In this document: positions 25,926 to 33,638 of the stretch, in pieces
How positions within the stretch are numbered: the first letter of the stretch is position 1
Layout: each line of letters opens with the position of its first letter
Source of the DNA: an uncultured Bacteroidales bacterium
Lineage (GTDB): Bacteria > Bacteroidota > Bacteroidia > Bacteroidales > Bacteroidaceae
Length of the DNA stretch: 58,195 nt
NCBI GenBank assembly: GCA_902774335.1
Contig: CACYHW010000019.1
Span: forward strand, 1-58,195
Reading direction: 5' to 3'
Notes under the pieces: generated by a model
What the model was told of the DNA's origin: nothing
The model's database searches: none
Seen by the model: the letters and a program-made list of their open reading frames with translations, nothing else
Made by a program: the position numbers and the translations under genes

Positions 25926-26516
25926 ATGATGATACGTGGAAACATAGAGGTTCAGTTGATGTGGCAGTTGCTTTTTCCTGGAGTTCCCTGGAAGCTGAGT
26001 GAACCACAGGTTGATTATGGCGATTTGCTTGATGGGATGGAGGCTGCCGAGCTGATGGCGCTTATGACTAAGGTTCAGGAGCGGCTTAAGCATCTTGGAT
26101 GTGGCTTGGAATCGCTGGGTGAGCCTGTTGAATTGTTTATAGACAAGAATTATAGTATTAGAATGGGAGGACCTGATGGGCCGATACTTCAGTTGAGACC
26201 GTTGGTTAAGACACTGTTTGTCTTGTTTTTAAGGCATCCGGAGGGTATTCTGCTGAAGCAACGTGATAGTTTTAGGACAGAGCTGGAGGAGATTTATTCT
26301 ACGATTAATCCTAATACTTTTAAAGAGGATGTTAAGGCCAGGGTGGCGCGCCTGGTTGACCTTGAAGACAATTCTTTTAGCGAGAAGGCATCGGTCTTGA
26401 ATGCCCGACTGGAGGAGTTGCTTCCGGAGGGGATTGCGGGCGATTATCAGATTCAAGGGCGCAATGGATGCCCGCGTAAGATCCGGCTTAATCCGCTGCT
26501 GGTTCATTGGTGTTGA
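25926..26516 (+). CDS. Hypothetical protein, paralogue of the divergent 25387 gene
   Basis: About 196 aa from ATG 25926 (or 25929). The N-terminal 80 residues are unique. The C-terminal part, from LRPLVKTLFVLFLRHPEGI through NSFSEKASVLNARL to RKIRLNPLLV, is the conserved Bacteroidetes family domain also present in the neighbour on the other strand. It may be a DNA-binding or regulatory protein, but no motif proves this. A REP element and the RAYT gene follow. Confidence 0.65.
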   Translation: MMIRGNIEVQLMWQLLFPGVPWKLSEPQVDYGDLLDGMEAAELMALMTKVQERLKHLGCGLESLGEPVELFIDKNYSIRMGGPDGPILQLRPLVKTLFVLFLRHPEGILLKQRDSFRTELEEIYSTINPNTFKEDVKARVARLVDLEDNSFSEKASVLNARLEELLPEGIAGDYQIQGRNGCPRKIRLNPLLVHWC

Positions 26517-26524
26517 TGCATAAA

Positions 26525-26557
26525 TGATACAAAAGGGGTCAGGCCCCAATTGTATCA
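26525..26557. repeat. 33-bp REP-like element flanking the RAYT gene (left)
   Basis: Arms TGATAC and GTATCA, core AAAAGGGG-TCAGG-CCCCAATT. It lies 45 nt before the transposase ATG. Confidence 0.9.
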
Positions 26558-26601
26558 TTTTTTTTTCTATCTTTGCGATATAATCAATTTTTGCTTTTAC
26601 C

Positions 26602-27399
26602 ATGGCACGAAAAATGAGATCAGCCAGTGATTCTGGCGTTTACCATGTTATTCTGCGCGGGGTGAACCGGCAGGACATTTTCGAGAATGAGAAGGATTTT
26701 CTCAAGTTTTTAACTCTGATGGAGCGTTTGGTTTTCCCGGTGGATGAGACCGGGCAACGGATTCCGCCTTTGCTGGTCATTTACGCTTATTGCCTGATGC
26801 CTAATCATGTGCACCTGCTTGTTAGGGAACAGAAGTGTGGGGTATCGACCGCAATTAAATGGTTGTCAGGTACTTATGCTGGCTACTTCAATATCAAGTA
26901 CGAACATGTGGGCCATGTGTTCCAAGGCCGTTTCAGAAGCGAGGTGGTAAATGATTGGGAGTATTTTTTGACTCTTATGCAGTACATTCATCAGAATCCG
27001 GTTGCCGGAGGGCTGGTGAAAAAGGTGGGTGATTATCGGTGGAGCAGTTGGCGTGAGTATGATTCTAAGATGGTTTGTGATGTTCCGATGTGCTCGAAGA
27101 ATTCGGTTTTTACAAAGATTTCGTTCGATGCGCTTGAGGAGTTGGTCAATACACCGCTGGCTAAAACGCAGAGAGTCCTGGATTTTGATAGTGATACAGG
27201 TCGGCGCGTGACAGATGAACGGGTGCGTGAGTATATAAAGGCGGAGTTTGGAATCACGGAAGTCTCTACTATTCAACATTTTGCGAAGGCCGAACGTAAC
27301 GAGATAATTAAAAGTTTACTGAGGTTTTGCAGGAATGTGGCGCAGATATCACGCGTGACCGGTGTCAGCCGAGGAGTTATCCACAGGCTCGATAAATAG
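26602..27399 (+). CDS. REP-associated tyrosine transposase (RAYT, Y1-HUH)
   Basis: 265 aa of the Y1 transposase IS200/REP family. The HUH motif is MPNHVHLLV (His69, His71), the catalytic tyrosine is Tyr128 in QYIHQNPV, and VYHVILRGVNRQDIFEN and GHVFQGRFRSE are RAYT hallmarks. A C-terminal helix-turn-helix (ISRVTGVSRGVIHRLDK) resembles those that bind REP DNA. It should nick and move single-stranded REP hairpins. A TATCTTTG box lies at 26568-26575. REP elements sit on both sides, and the right one supplies its TAG stop (27397-27399). It is the likely source of the 33-bp elements in this window. Confidence 0.93.
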   Translation: MARKMRSASDSGVYHVILRGVNRQDIFENEKDFLKFLTLMERLVFPVDETGQRIPPLLVIYAYCLMPNHVHLLVREQKCGVSTAIKWLSGTYAGYFNIKYEHVGHVFQGRFRSEVVNDWEYFLTLMQYIHQNPVAGGLVKKVGDYRWSSWREYDSKMVCDVPMCSKNSVFTKISFDALEELVNTPLAKTQRVLDFDSDTGRRVTDERVREYIKAEFGITEVSTIQHFAKAERNEIIKSLLRFCRNVAQISRVTGVSRGVIHRLDK

Positions 27400-27429
27400 T
27401 ACAATTGGGGCCTGACCCCATTTGTATCA
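27397..27429. repeat. 33-bp REP-like element flanking the RAYT gene (right)
   Basis: Arms TAGTAC and GTATCA, core GGGG-CCTGA-CCCC. Its TAG ends the RAYT gene, and its TTTG (27421-27424) is the -33 box of the manA promoter. Confidence 0.9.
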
Positions 27430-27451
27430 TTTTTGATATTTTGTATCTTTG
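27421..27451 (+). promoter_or_regulatory. manA promoter partly inside a REP element
   Basis: TTTG (27421-27424), 19 nt, TATCTTTG (27444-27451); ATG 27460 follows after 8 nt. The -33 box is part of the repeat. Confidence 0.65.
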
Positions 27452-27459
27452 CGTTTAGT

Positions 27460-28509
27460 ATGGAAGGGGCAAAATTGTATCCGATGCTGTTTGAGCCTAA
27501 CCTGCATGAAATAGTGTGGGGCGGCGACAGGTTGTGCCGATGGAAGGGGCTGCCGGATCAGGAGCATATCGGCGAGAGCTGGGAGGTTAGCGCTGTGGAG
27601 AGCTCTCCTTGCGTGGTTGCAAATGGGACTTATGCGGGCAAGCTGCTGCCGGATGTGGTCTCGGTTGATCCTGAGGGCATTTTGGGCAAGGCTGTGGCCA
27701 AGCATTACGGGAATAAGATGCCGCTTCTGGTCAAGTTCATCGATGCGCAGAAGGACCTCTCCATCCAGGTTCATCCGGATGATGCGATGGCCCAGTGCGA
27801 GCACGGCAAGATGGGTAAGACCGAGATGTGGTACATCCTGGACGCGGAACCGGGCGCTTGCATCTATTCAGGATTCAAGAAATCACTTACGGCCGATGAG
27901 TACAAGCGGATGGTTCAGAATGGAACTATTGTGGAGGCTTTGGCGCGTCATGAGGCTCATGCGGGCGATGTGTTTTACATTCCGGCCGGCCGAGTGCATG
28001 CCATTTGCGGCGGAATAATGCTGGCTGAGATTCAGCAGTCAAGTGACGTAACTTACAGAATATATGATTATAACCGCCTCGGACTGGACGGAAAACCTCG
28101 TCAGTTGCATACGGAGTTGGCGGCTCAGGCGCTGAATTATCGGGTTGAGAGCAGGTATCGGACCGCATATTCAGTCAAGGCGAATCATGCTAACAGGGTG
28201 GTGGAGACGGCGTTCTTCAGTGCCCGCGTTACGGACATCGGCCAACGTTTTCACAGGGACCTCAAAAAGTATGACAGTTTCATCATAACTATGTGTCTTA
28301 AAGGAGATTGCAGAATCAAGATCCGTGAGACTGGCGATGGAATTGTGCTTCGTGAGGGTTGCAGTTGCCTGATTCCTGCGGCGATTGCAAACTATGATAT
28401 TGAGCCGATTGGTACTTCTACGCGCGTTCTGGATGCGTTCATCGACAACCAGAAGCGCGGAATTATACGTCGTTGGTTCTGGCAAACTTTTAGAAAAACA
28501 GAAAAATAG
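27460..28509 (+). CDS. manA: Mannose-6-phosphate isomerase, type I
   Basis: About 349 aa from ATG 27460. It interconverts fructose-6-phosphate and mannose-6-phosphate, the first step toward GDP-mannose. Zinc-binding motifs are visible: QVHPDDAMA, GKTEMWYIL and GDVFYIPAGRVHAI. It is followed by manC, so the pair makes GDP-mannose for polysaccharide; the intermediate phosphomannomutase is not in this window. The TAG stop (28507-28509) comes from a REP element. Confidence 0.92.
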   Translation: MEGAKLYPMLFEPNLHEIVWGGDRLCRWKGLPDQEHIGESWEVSAVESSPCVVANGTYAGKLLPDVVSVDPEGILGKAVAKHYGNKMPLLVKFIDAQKDLSIQVHPDDAMAQCEHGKMGKTEMWYILDAEPGACIYSGFKKSLTADEYKRMVQNGTIVEALARHEAHAGDVFYIPAGRVHAICGGIMLAEIQQSSDVTYRIYDYNRLGLDGKPRQLHTELAAQALNYRVESRYRTAYSVKANHANRVVETAFFSARVTDIGQRFHRDLKKYDSFIITMCLKGDCRIKIRETGDGIVLREGCSCLIPAAIANYDIEPIGTSTRVLDAFIDNQKRGIIRRWFWQTFRKTEK

Positions 28510-28539
28510 TGCAATTGGGGCCTGACCCCAATTGTATCA
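28507..28539. repeat. 33-bp REP-like element between manA and manC
   Basis: Arms TAGTGC and GTATCA, core GGGG-CCTGA-CCCC. Its TAG is the manA stop. Confidence 0.9.
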
Positions 28540-28557
28540 TTTTGCAAAAATGATGAT

Positions 28558-29616
28558 ATGGCGAATCATGTAGTAATTATGGCGGGAGGTATTGGGAGCC
28601 GTTTTTGGCCTCTTAGTACTCCGGAGTTTCCTAAGCAGTTTATTGATATTTTAGGTTGCGGCAGGTCGCTGATTCAGTTGACTGTGGACCGATTCAAGGG
28701 CATCTGCCCTGAGAGCAACTTTTGGGTTGTTACCAATCAGGCGTACGTGGATATCGTAAAAGAGCAGATTCCCGGTATTCCATCGGCCCATATCTTGGCT
28801 GAGCCGGCTGCACGCAACACTGCGCCCTGCATAGCTTGGGCATGCTGGAGCATCAAACAGGTGGATCCATCGGCCAATGTTGTGGTTACCCCCAGCGATG
28901 CTGTAGTGATGAACCCTGAGGAGTTCAGGCGCATAATCAGCAGTGCTTTGGAATTTACTGCCACGCATGACAATATCGTTACCATCGGCATCAAACCAAA
29001 CAGGCCTGAGACTGGCTACGGTTATGTGAAAACTGAGCAAAACGTGCAATTGGGGCCTGACCCCAATTGTATCATTTTGGTGGAAGCTTTCAAAGAGAAA
29101 CCGGATTTGGAGACGGCTAAGAGGTATTTGGCCGATGGAAACTACCTGTGGAATGCGGGTATTTTTGTTTGGAATGTCAAGACTATCACAGATTCGATAA
29201 GGGCTTATAAGCCTATTTTGGCGGAACAAATGGATAAAATGATGCAATTGGGGCCTGACCCCAATTGCACGGTGGAGGCTATTTTCCCGCAGTGTGAGAA
29301 GATTTCTATTGACTATGCTGTTATGGAGCCGGCGGCTGCGGATGGTAAGGTGTTTACTTGTCCGGCTGATTTTGGATGGAGTGATCTGGGCAACTGGCAG
29401 TCGCTGCATGAAAAACTGCAGAAAGATGAACAGAACAATGCAGCTGTGGGTAATGTACGCTTCTATGAATCAAGCAATTGCGTGGTTCATACGGAGGACC
29501 TTAAGAAGGTTGTGCTGCAGGGACTGGACGGATTTATTGTGTCTGAAAAGGGCGGTCAGCTTCTGGTCTGCAAGCGCTCTGAGGAGCAGCGAATCAAAGA
29601 GTTTGGAGCAAAATGA
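28558..29616 (+). CDS. manC: Mannose-1-phosphate guanylyltransferase with two in-frame REP insertions
   Basis: 352 aa. It makes GDP-mannose from GTP and mannose-1-phosphate. The nucleotidyltransferase signature is MAGGIGSRFWPLS (residues 9-21), with EPAARNTAP and NAGIFVWNV later. Unusually, two 33-bp repeats are embedded in the coding frame: residues about 163-173 (VQLGPDPNCII) between YGYVKTEQN and VEAFKEKP, and about 228-238 (MMQLGPDPNCT) between AEQMDKM and VEAIFPQ. Both points are variable surface loops in the family. The frame stays open and the conserved motifs are intact, so the enzyme is probably still functional. The TGA stop is also repeat-derived. Confidence 0.9.
   Translation: MANHVVIMAGGIGSRFWPLSTPEFPKQFIDILGCGRSLIQLTVDRFKGICPESNFWVVTNQAYVDIVKEQIPGIPSAHILAEPAARNTAPCIAWACWSIKQVDPSANVVVTPSDAVVMNPEEFRRIISSALEFTATHDNIVTIGIKPNRPETGYGYVKTEQNVQLGPDPNCIILVEAFKEKPDLETAKRYLADGNYLWNAGIFVWNVKTITDSIRAYKPILAEQMDKMMQLGPDPNCTVEAIFPQCEKISIDYAVMEPAAADGKVFTCPADFGWSDLGNWQSLHEKLQKDEQNNAAVGNVRFYESSNCVVHTEDLKKVVLQGLDGFIVSEKGGQLLVCKRSEEQRIKEFGAK
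29042..29074. repeat. 33-bp REP-like element inside manC (first)
   Basis: Core GGGG-CCTGA-CCCC, arms ACGTGC and GTATCA. The left arm has lost the TAG/TGA that would end translation. It is read in the only frame of this orientation without a stop. Confidence 0.92.
29240..29272. repeat. 33-bp REP-like element inside manC (second)
   Basis: Core GGGG-CCTGA-CCCC, arms TGATGC and GCACGG. Read in the same frame as the first copy, giving QLGPDPNC again. Confidence 0.92.
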
Positions 29617-29646
29617 TACAATTGGGGCCTGACCCCAATTGCACGT
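29614..29646. repeat. 33-bp REP-like element after manC
   Basis: Arms TGATAC and GCACGT, core GGGG-CCTGA-CCCC. It supplies the manC TGA, and its CAATTG the -33 box of the next gene. Confidence 0.9.
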
Positions 29647-29668
29647 TTGTTTTATTATATTATTTTTG
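29639..29668 (+). promoter_or_regulatory. Promoter of the polysaccharide export operon, partly in a REP element
   Basis: TTG (29639-29641), inside the repeat, 19 nt, TATTTTTG (29661-29668); ATG 29692 follows 23 nt later. Confidence 0.65.
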
Positions 29669-29691
29669 CAGAAAATTTTTAAAGACATTAT

Positions 29692-32367
29692 ATGAAGAAA
29701 ATTCTAGCCTTTGTTGCTGTTCTGCTGCCTGTTATGGTGTTTGCACAGTCAGCTTCGATGATGGCAATGGCTCAGGCCGAGTTGCAGAAGAGAGGACTTA
29801 ATGAGACTGAGGTTCGCGCCCGTCTGCTCGCAAACGGAATAGATGTAGATAACATTTCGCCCACCGAGTACGCTTCTTATCAGGACCGAGTAGTAAGCAT
29901 TCTGAACCAGATGCAGGCCGAAAAGGCATCGGCAGCAGCAGAGTCAGCACCGGCAGCATCAATGGCCAGCGAGGTTGCTACAACTGCTCAGGACGCTCCC
30001 GTAACCACAACCGGTGAGGCAGCCGCTGAGGCGGCTCTTGAGGTGGCACTGGACGAAAATAACGTATCCGATACCGAGGGTAATGACATTTACGGTCACT
30101 CACTCTTTACCGGCCAGGGACTGGACGTGTTCCGCACCACCGACGGTGCTCAGGCTCCCGATACATACGTGCTGGGCGAGGGTGATGAGGTGCACATTTC
30201 AATCTTCGGCTCGTCACAGACCGAGATTCACCAGCGCATTTCAGCCGACGGTTCCATACAGCCGGCCGGTTCGGGCAAGATATTCCTCAAGGGTATGACA
30301 ATTGCTCAGGCCCGCCAGGCCATACGTTCCAAGCTGGCCAGCCACTACTCTTTCCGCGAGGATCAGATTGCTGTAACCATAACAACTGCACGTACCATTC
30401 AGGTAGGCATCTATGGTGAGGTAGGAGTGCAGGGCGGTTTTACCCTGAGTGCTCTGAACTCGGTGTTCAACGCAGTTGCAGCTGCAGGCGGTCCCCGCGC
30501 CATGGGTTCCGTACGTAATATCCAGTTGAGCCGCGGCGGCAAAAATACTCGCTTGGACCTCTACACATATATGACCAAGCCAGATCCTAAAGTTCAGTAT
30601 GACCTGCAGAACGGTGATGTGCTCTATATCCCGGTTGCACAGAATATTGTTCGCATAAGCGGTGCGGTTAACCGTCCCATGCGTTACGAGATGATTCAGG
30701 GCGAGGGTCTGAAGGAACTGATCCAGTATGCCGGCGGCCTGGTTTACAACGCTTACATGGACTTTGTTCAGGTGGAGCGTTACGAGAACGGCGAGCGTAA
30801 GTTCCTGGAGTTCAACCTGGCCGATGTAATGAGCGGCAAGCAGAAGGTTGACCTGCATAACGGTGATGCCGTCAGGATACACCAGTCAAATGTACCCATG
30901 GAGAATTACGTTGCCATTAACGGCGATGTCTACTACGGCGGCAACTACGACCTGGAGGGCAACAGCAGCCTGCAGGGATTGATTGAAAAGGCTAAGCCCA
31001 GATATACAGCCAAGACAGACTTTGTGTTTGTAGAGCGTACCAGGCCCGATGAGACCGTGGAGATTCTGACTGTTCCGTTCCCCGGAGTTGACGGAAACGG
31101 CGACTTTGAGCTCCAGGCTCGTGATGTTGTAAGGGTTCTTGAACAGTCGGCTTACCGCGATGTTGAGACAATCGCTGTTAACGGTCAGGTACGTTCACCA
31201 TTCTCACGTCAGTTTGGACTGAACGACCGCATGACAGTAAAGCAGGCTATCGAATATGCCGGCGGCCTTAAGGAAAGCGTATTCCCTGTGGCTTATATCT
31301 ACCGCAAGGACCTGACCAACCCCGCCAAGATGCAGTATCTGCAGATATCGCTTCAGGATGACGGCGAGATGGAGTTGCAGCCCGGTGACCGCCTGAACAT
31401 TTATGACAACACAACCTATACCAATGTGGGCGAAATCCGCGTGAGCGGCGCTGTGAAGAACCCCTTCGGCACAACCTTCGATGAGTCTCTGACCTTGCAC
31501 GACATGCTTGTAATGGCAGGCGGATTCGAGGTTGGAGCAGCATTTGATCGCGTCGAGGTGTTCCGCCTGGATATATCGGCCAAGGATGAGGTCAAACTGG
31601 AGCAGATAACCCTTGAGGTTGACCAGGATTACAATCTGGTTGGCCAGGAGTTCCAGTTGCAGCCGTTTGACCATATCGTTGTGCGCAGAACTCCCAACTT
31701 TACCATGGGTCGTACGGTCGAGATTAACGGCCGCGTAAAGTACCCCGGATCATATGTGCTGGAGGATAACAAGACCCAACTCTGGGAGATAATCCAGATG
31801 GCCGGCGGTCTTCTGGATGATGCCGATCCGTACGCACGCCTGTTCCGTACCTACAACAACCGCGGTAACATAGGCCTTGACCTTCGTGAAGTGAAGAGCA
31901 ACAAGGGCAGCCTCAAGTCCGATCCTATTCTGATGGACGGTGATGTGATCAATATCGTTCGCTTGGAGAACACCGTGACTATCCGCGAGACAGGTACCCG
32001 CATGGCACAGTATGTTCCGGATGAGTATGCATCGACCCAGAAACTGATAGTTTATCAGGGTAAGCACAGCGCTGCTTGGTACGTTCGCCATTACGCCGGC
32101 GGTTTCCAGAAATTGGCCGATAAGAACAGCGTGACCGTGACATTCCCCAACAACCAGTCGGAATCCACCAAGAGGTTCTTCCTGGGTATACGTAACTATC
32201 CCGATGTTGAGCCGGGCGGTGTGATTACCATGCGTATTGACGAAGAAAAGCGTGAGCGCATTGAGAAGCCCAAGGAGAAGATTGACTGGGGTAATGAACT
32301 CAGGACATCGCTGAGCACTCTGACATCGGTAATATCACTCATTATTCTTGTTGACAGACTTAAGTAA
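29692..32367 (+). CDS. SLBB-domain polysaccharide export protein (Wza-like)
   Basis: 891 aa. A signal peptide (about residues 1-19, cleaved after VFAQ) is followed by an Ala-rich linker (about 80-120), a polysaccharide export domain (VLGEGDEVHISIFG near 160) and at least six SLBB-type repeats, seen as recurring (V/I)xGxV(R/K)xPFxxxF/Y-like strands. A hydrophobic segment lies at the very end (SVISLIILV). It should form the outer-membrane or periplasmic channel for capsule/EPS. The Wzz-like gene starts 1 nt after its stop, so the two are translationally coupled. Confidence 0.88.
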   Translation: MKKILAFVAVLLPVMVFAQSASMMAMAQAELQKRGLNETEVRARLLANGIDVDNISPTEYASYQDRVVSILNQMQAEKASAAAESAPAASMASEVATTAQDAPVTTTGEAAAEAALEVALDENNVSDTEGNDIYGHSLFTGQGLDVFRTTDGAQAPDTYVLGEGDEVHISIFGSSQTEIHQRISADGSIQPAGSGKIFLKGMTIAQARQAIRSKLASHYSFREDQIAVTITTARTIQVGIYGEVGVQGGFTLSALNSVFNAVAAAGGPRAMGSVRNIQLSRGGKNTRLDLYTYMTKPDPKVQYDLQNGDVLYIPVAQNIVRISGAVNRPMRYEMIQGEGLKELIQYAGGLVYNAYMDFVQVERYENGERKFLEFNLADVMSGKQKVDLHNGDAVRIHQSNVPMENYVAINGDVYYGGNYDLEGNSSLQGLIEKAKPRYTAKTDFVFVERTRPDETVEILTVPFPGVDGNGDFELQARDVVRVLEQSAYRDVETIAVNGQVRSPFSRQFGLNDRMTVKQAIEYAGGLKESVFPVAYIYRKDLTNPAKMQYLQISLQDDGEMELQPGDRLNIYDNTTYTNVGEIRVSGAVKNPFGTTFDESLTLHDMLVMAGGFEVGAAFDRVEVFRLDISAKDEVKLEQITLEVDQDYNLVGQEFQLQPFDHIVVRRTPNFTMGRTVEINGRVKYPGSYVLEDNKTQLWEIIQMAGGLLDDADPYARLFRTYNNRGNIGLDLREVKSNKGSLKSDPILMDGDVINIVRLENTVTIRETGTRMAQYVPDEYASTQKLIVYQGKHSAAWYVRHYAGGFQKLADKNSVTVTFPNNQSESTKRFFLGIRNYPDVEPGGVITMRIDEEKRERIEKPKEKIDWGNELRTSLSTLTSVISLIILVDRLK

Positions 32368-32368
32368 T

Positions 32369-33487
32369 ATGCAGGAAGATATGAACAACGCTCCTCTGAT
32401 GGACGATGAGGAGGGCATAGACATAATGGCGCTGGTAAAGCAGCTGTGGGACGGCCGCAAGACGATAATAATCTGGACCTGCTCGTTCATTGTACTGGGC
32501 CTGATTGCGGCGCTCACCATGAAGCGTACCTATACGGTAAGCACTGTCATGGTGCCTCAGGTAGGTTCCAAGTCCAATTCTTCGCTTAGCAGCCTGGCTT
32601 CGTTGGCCGGCATTGATTTGGGTACATCATCGAGTGGGGCGGAACTGTCGCCGCTTATCTACCCGCAGATAGTCAGCAGCGTTCCTTTCCGCAAGGAGCT
32701 GATGTACACTCCGGTGCATTATGAGAAGGTGGATTCGGCTGTCAGCATGTTCTTCTATGCCACCGAGATTTCCAAACCTACCGTATTTGCCACTGTCAAG
32801 AAGTACACCATCGGACTTCCTTTTGTGATACTGAACGCACTCAGGAAAGAGAAACCCGATATTGTGTTGCCCGGCGACGGAAGCGGGGCCGATGCTCCCA
32901 AGCCGCTGGTTCTTACCAAGAAGGAGGTTAAGATACTGAAGGTGATAAGCGAGAGCGTATCGCTGGCTGTGGACAAGAAGGAGGGTTATATTACCCTGAA
33001 TGTTGTAGGTTCTGAGCCTATTCAGACCGCCGAACTGGCAATGAAGGCTCAGCAGTTGCTGCAGGATGAGATAACCCGTTTCCGTATTGAGAAGTCCCAG
33101 AGCGAGCTGGAGTACATCCAGGCCCGTTATGACGAGATTAAGCGTGAGGCGGAGTCATATCAGGAGCAGTTGGCAAAGATTACCGATAAGACCAAGGATC
33201 TGACAACTACACGTGACCGCATTGAGCAGGACCGTATACAGTCCAAGTACAGCATTGCAAACTCCATCTACACTGAGCTTTCCAAGCAGTTGGAGCAGGC
33301 TAAGCTGCAGGTTAAGCGCGATACTCCCGTGCTCACGGTCATCCAGCCGGTTACGGTTCCCGACAAACCGTCAAACAGTCGCGCCAAAACTCTGATTGTC
33401 TGGACGTTCTTTGGCGGCATCCTGGGCTGCGGAATTGTTCTTGGGCGAAACTACTGGCCGAAGCTCAAAGAACAGTTTAAGAGTTAA
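32369..33487 (+). CDS. Wzz-type chain-length determinant
   Basis: About 372 aa from ATG 32369. A cytoplasmic start (EGIDIMALVKQLWDGRK) precedes TM1 (about 32-52). A large periplasmic coiled-coil region (ELEYIQARYDEIKREAESY) follows, then a proline-rich stretch (TVPDKPSNSRAKT) just before TM2 near 348-365, the Wzz/GumC signature. It sets polysaccharide chain length in the inner membrane and works with the SLBB exporter. No kinase domain is fused. Confidence 0.9.
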   Translation: MQEDMNNAPLMDDEEGIDIMALVKQLWDGRKTIIIWTCSFIVLGLIAALTMKRTYTVSTVMVPQVGSKSNSSLSSLASLAGIDLGTSSSGAELSPLIYPQIVSSVPFRKELMYTPVHYEKVDSAVSMFFYATEISKPTVFATVKKYTIGLPFVILNALRKEKPDIVLPGDGSGADAPKPLVLTKKEVKILKVISESVSLAVDKKEGYITLNVVGSEPIQTAELAMKAQQLLQDEITRFRIEKSQSELEYIQARYDEIKREAESYQEQLAKITDKTKDLTTTRDRIEQDRIQSKYSIANSIYTELSKQLEQAKLQVKRDTPVLTVIQPVTVPDKPSNSRAKTLIVWTFFGGILGCGIVLGRNYWPKLKEQFKS

Positions 33488-33634
33488 TTGAGAATTGAAA
33501 ATTGAAAATTGAGAATTGAATGTAACGCACCTGCGTTGTTATAAAGAAAAGGCCTCGAACAACTTCGAAGCCTTTTTTCTTTCACGCAGGTTCTGCGTAT
33601 TAATTCTCAATTTTCAATTCTCAATTCTCAATTT
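33485..33634. repeat. AATTGAGAATT-type repeat carrying a bidirectional terminator
   Basis: Iterated arms (AATTGAGAATTGAAAATT) on the left and their reverse complement on the right enclose two short palindromic pieces (ACGCACCTGCGT, ACGCAGGTTCTGCGT). Between those is a terminator hairpin, AAAGAAAAGG...CCTTTTTTCTTT (33544-33582). It sits exactly between the convergent wzz and adk-cupin genes. Similar copies are at 46622 and 49348. Confidence 0.85.
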
Positions 33635-33638
33635 TGAA

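Noticed and set aside
28651-29409. 252-codon frame opposite manC
   Set aside because: A shadow of manC; repeated VRPQLH strings come only from the REP copies.
18019-29646. CRISPR array as an explanation of the regularly recurring palindrome
   Set aside because: Copies are separated by whole genes rather than 30-40 nt spacers, occur in both orientations, and no cas genes are present.
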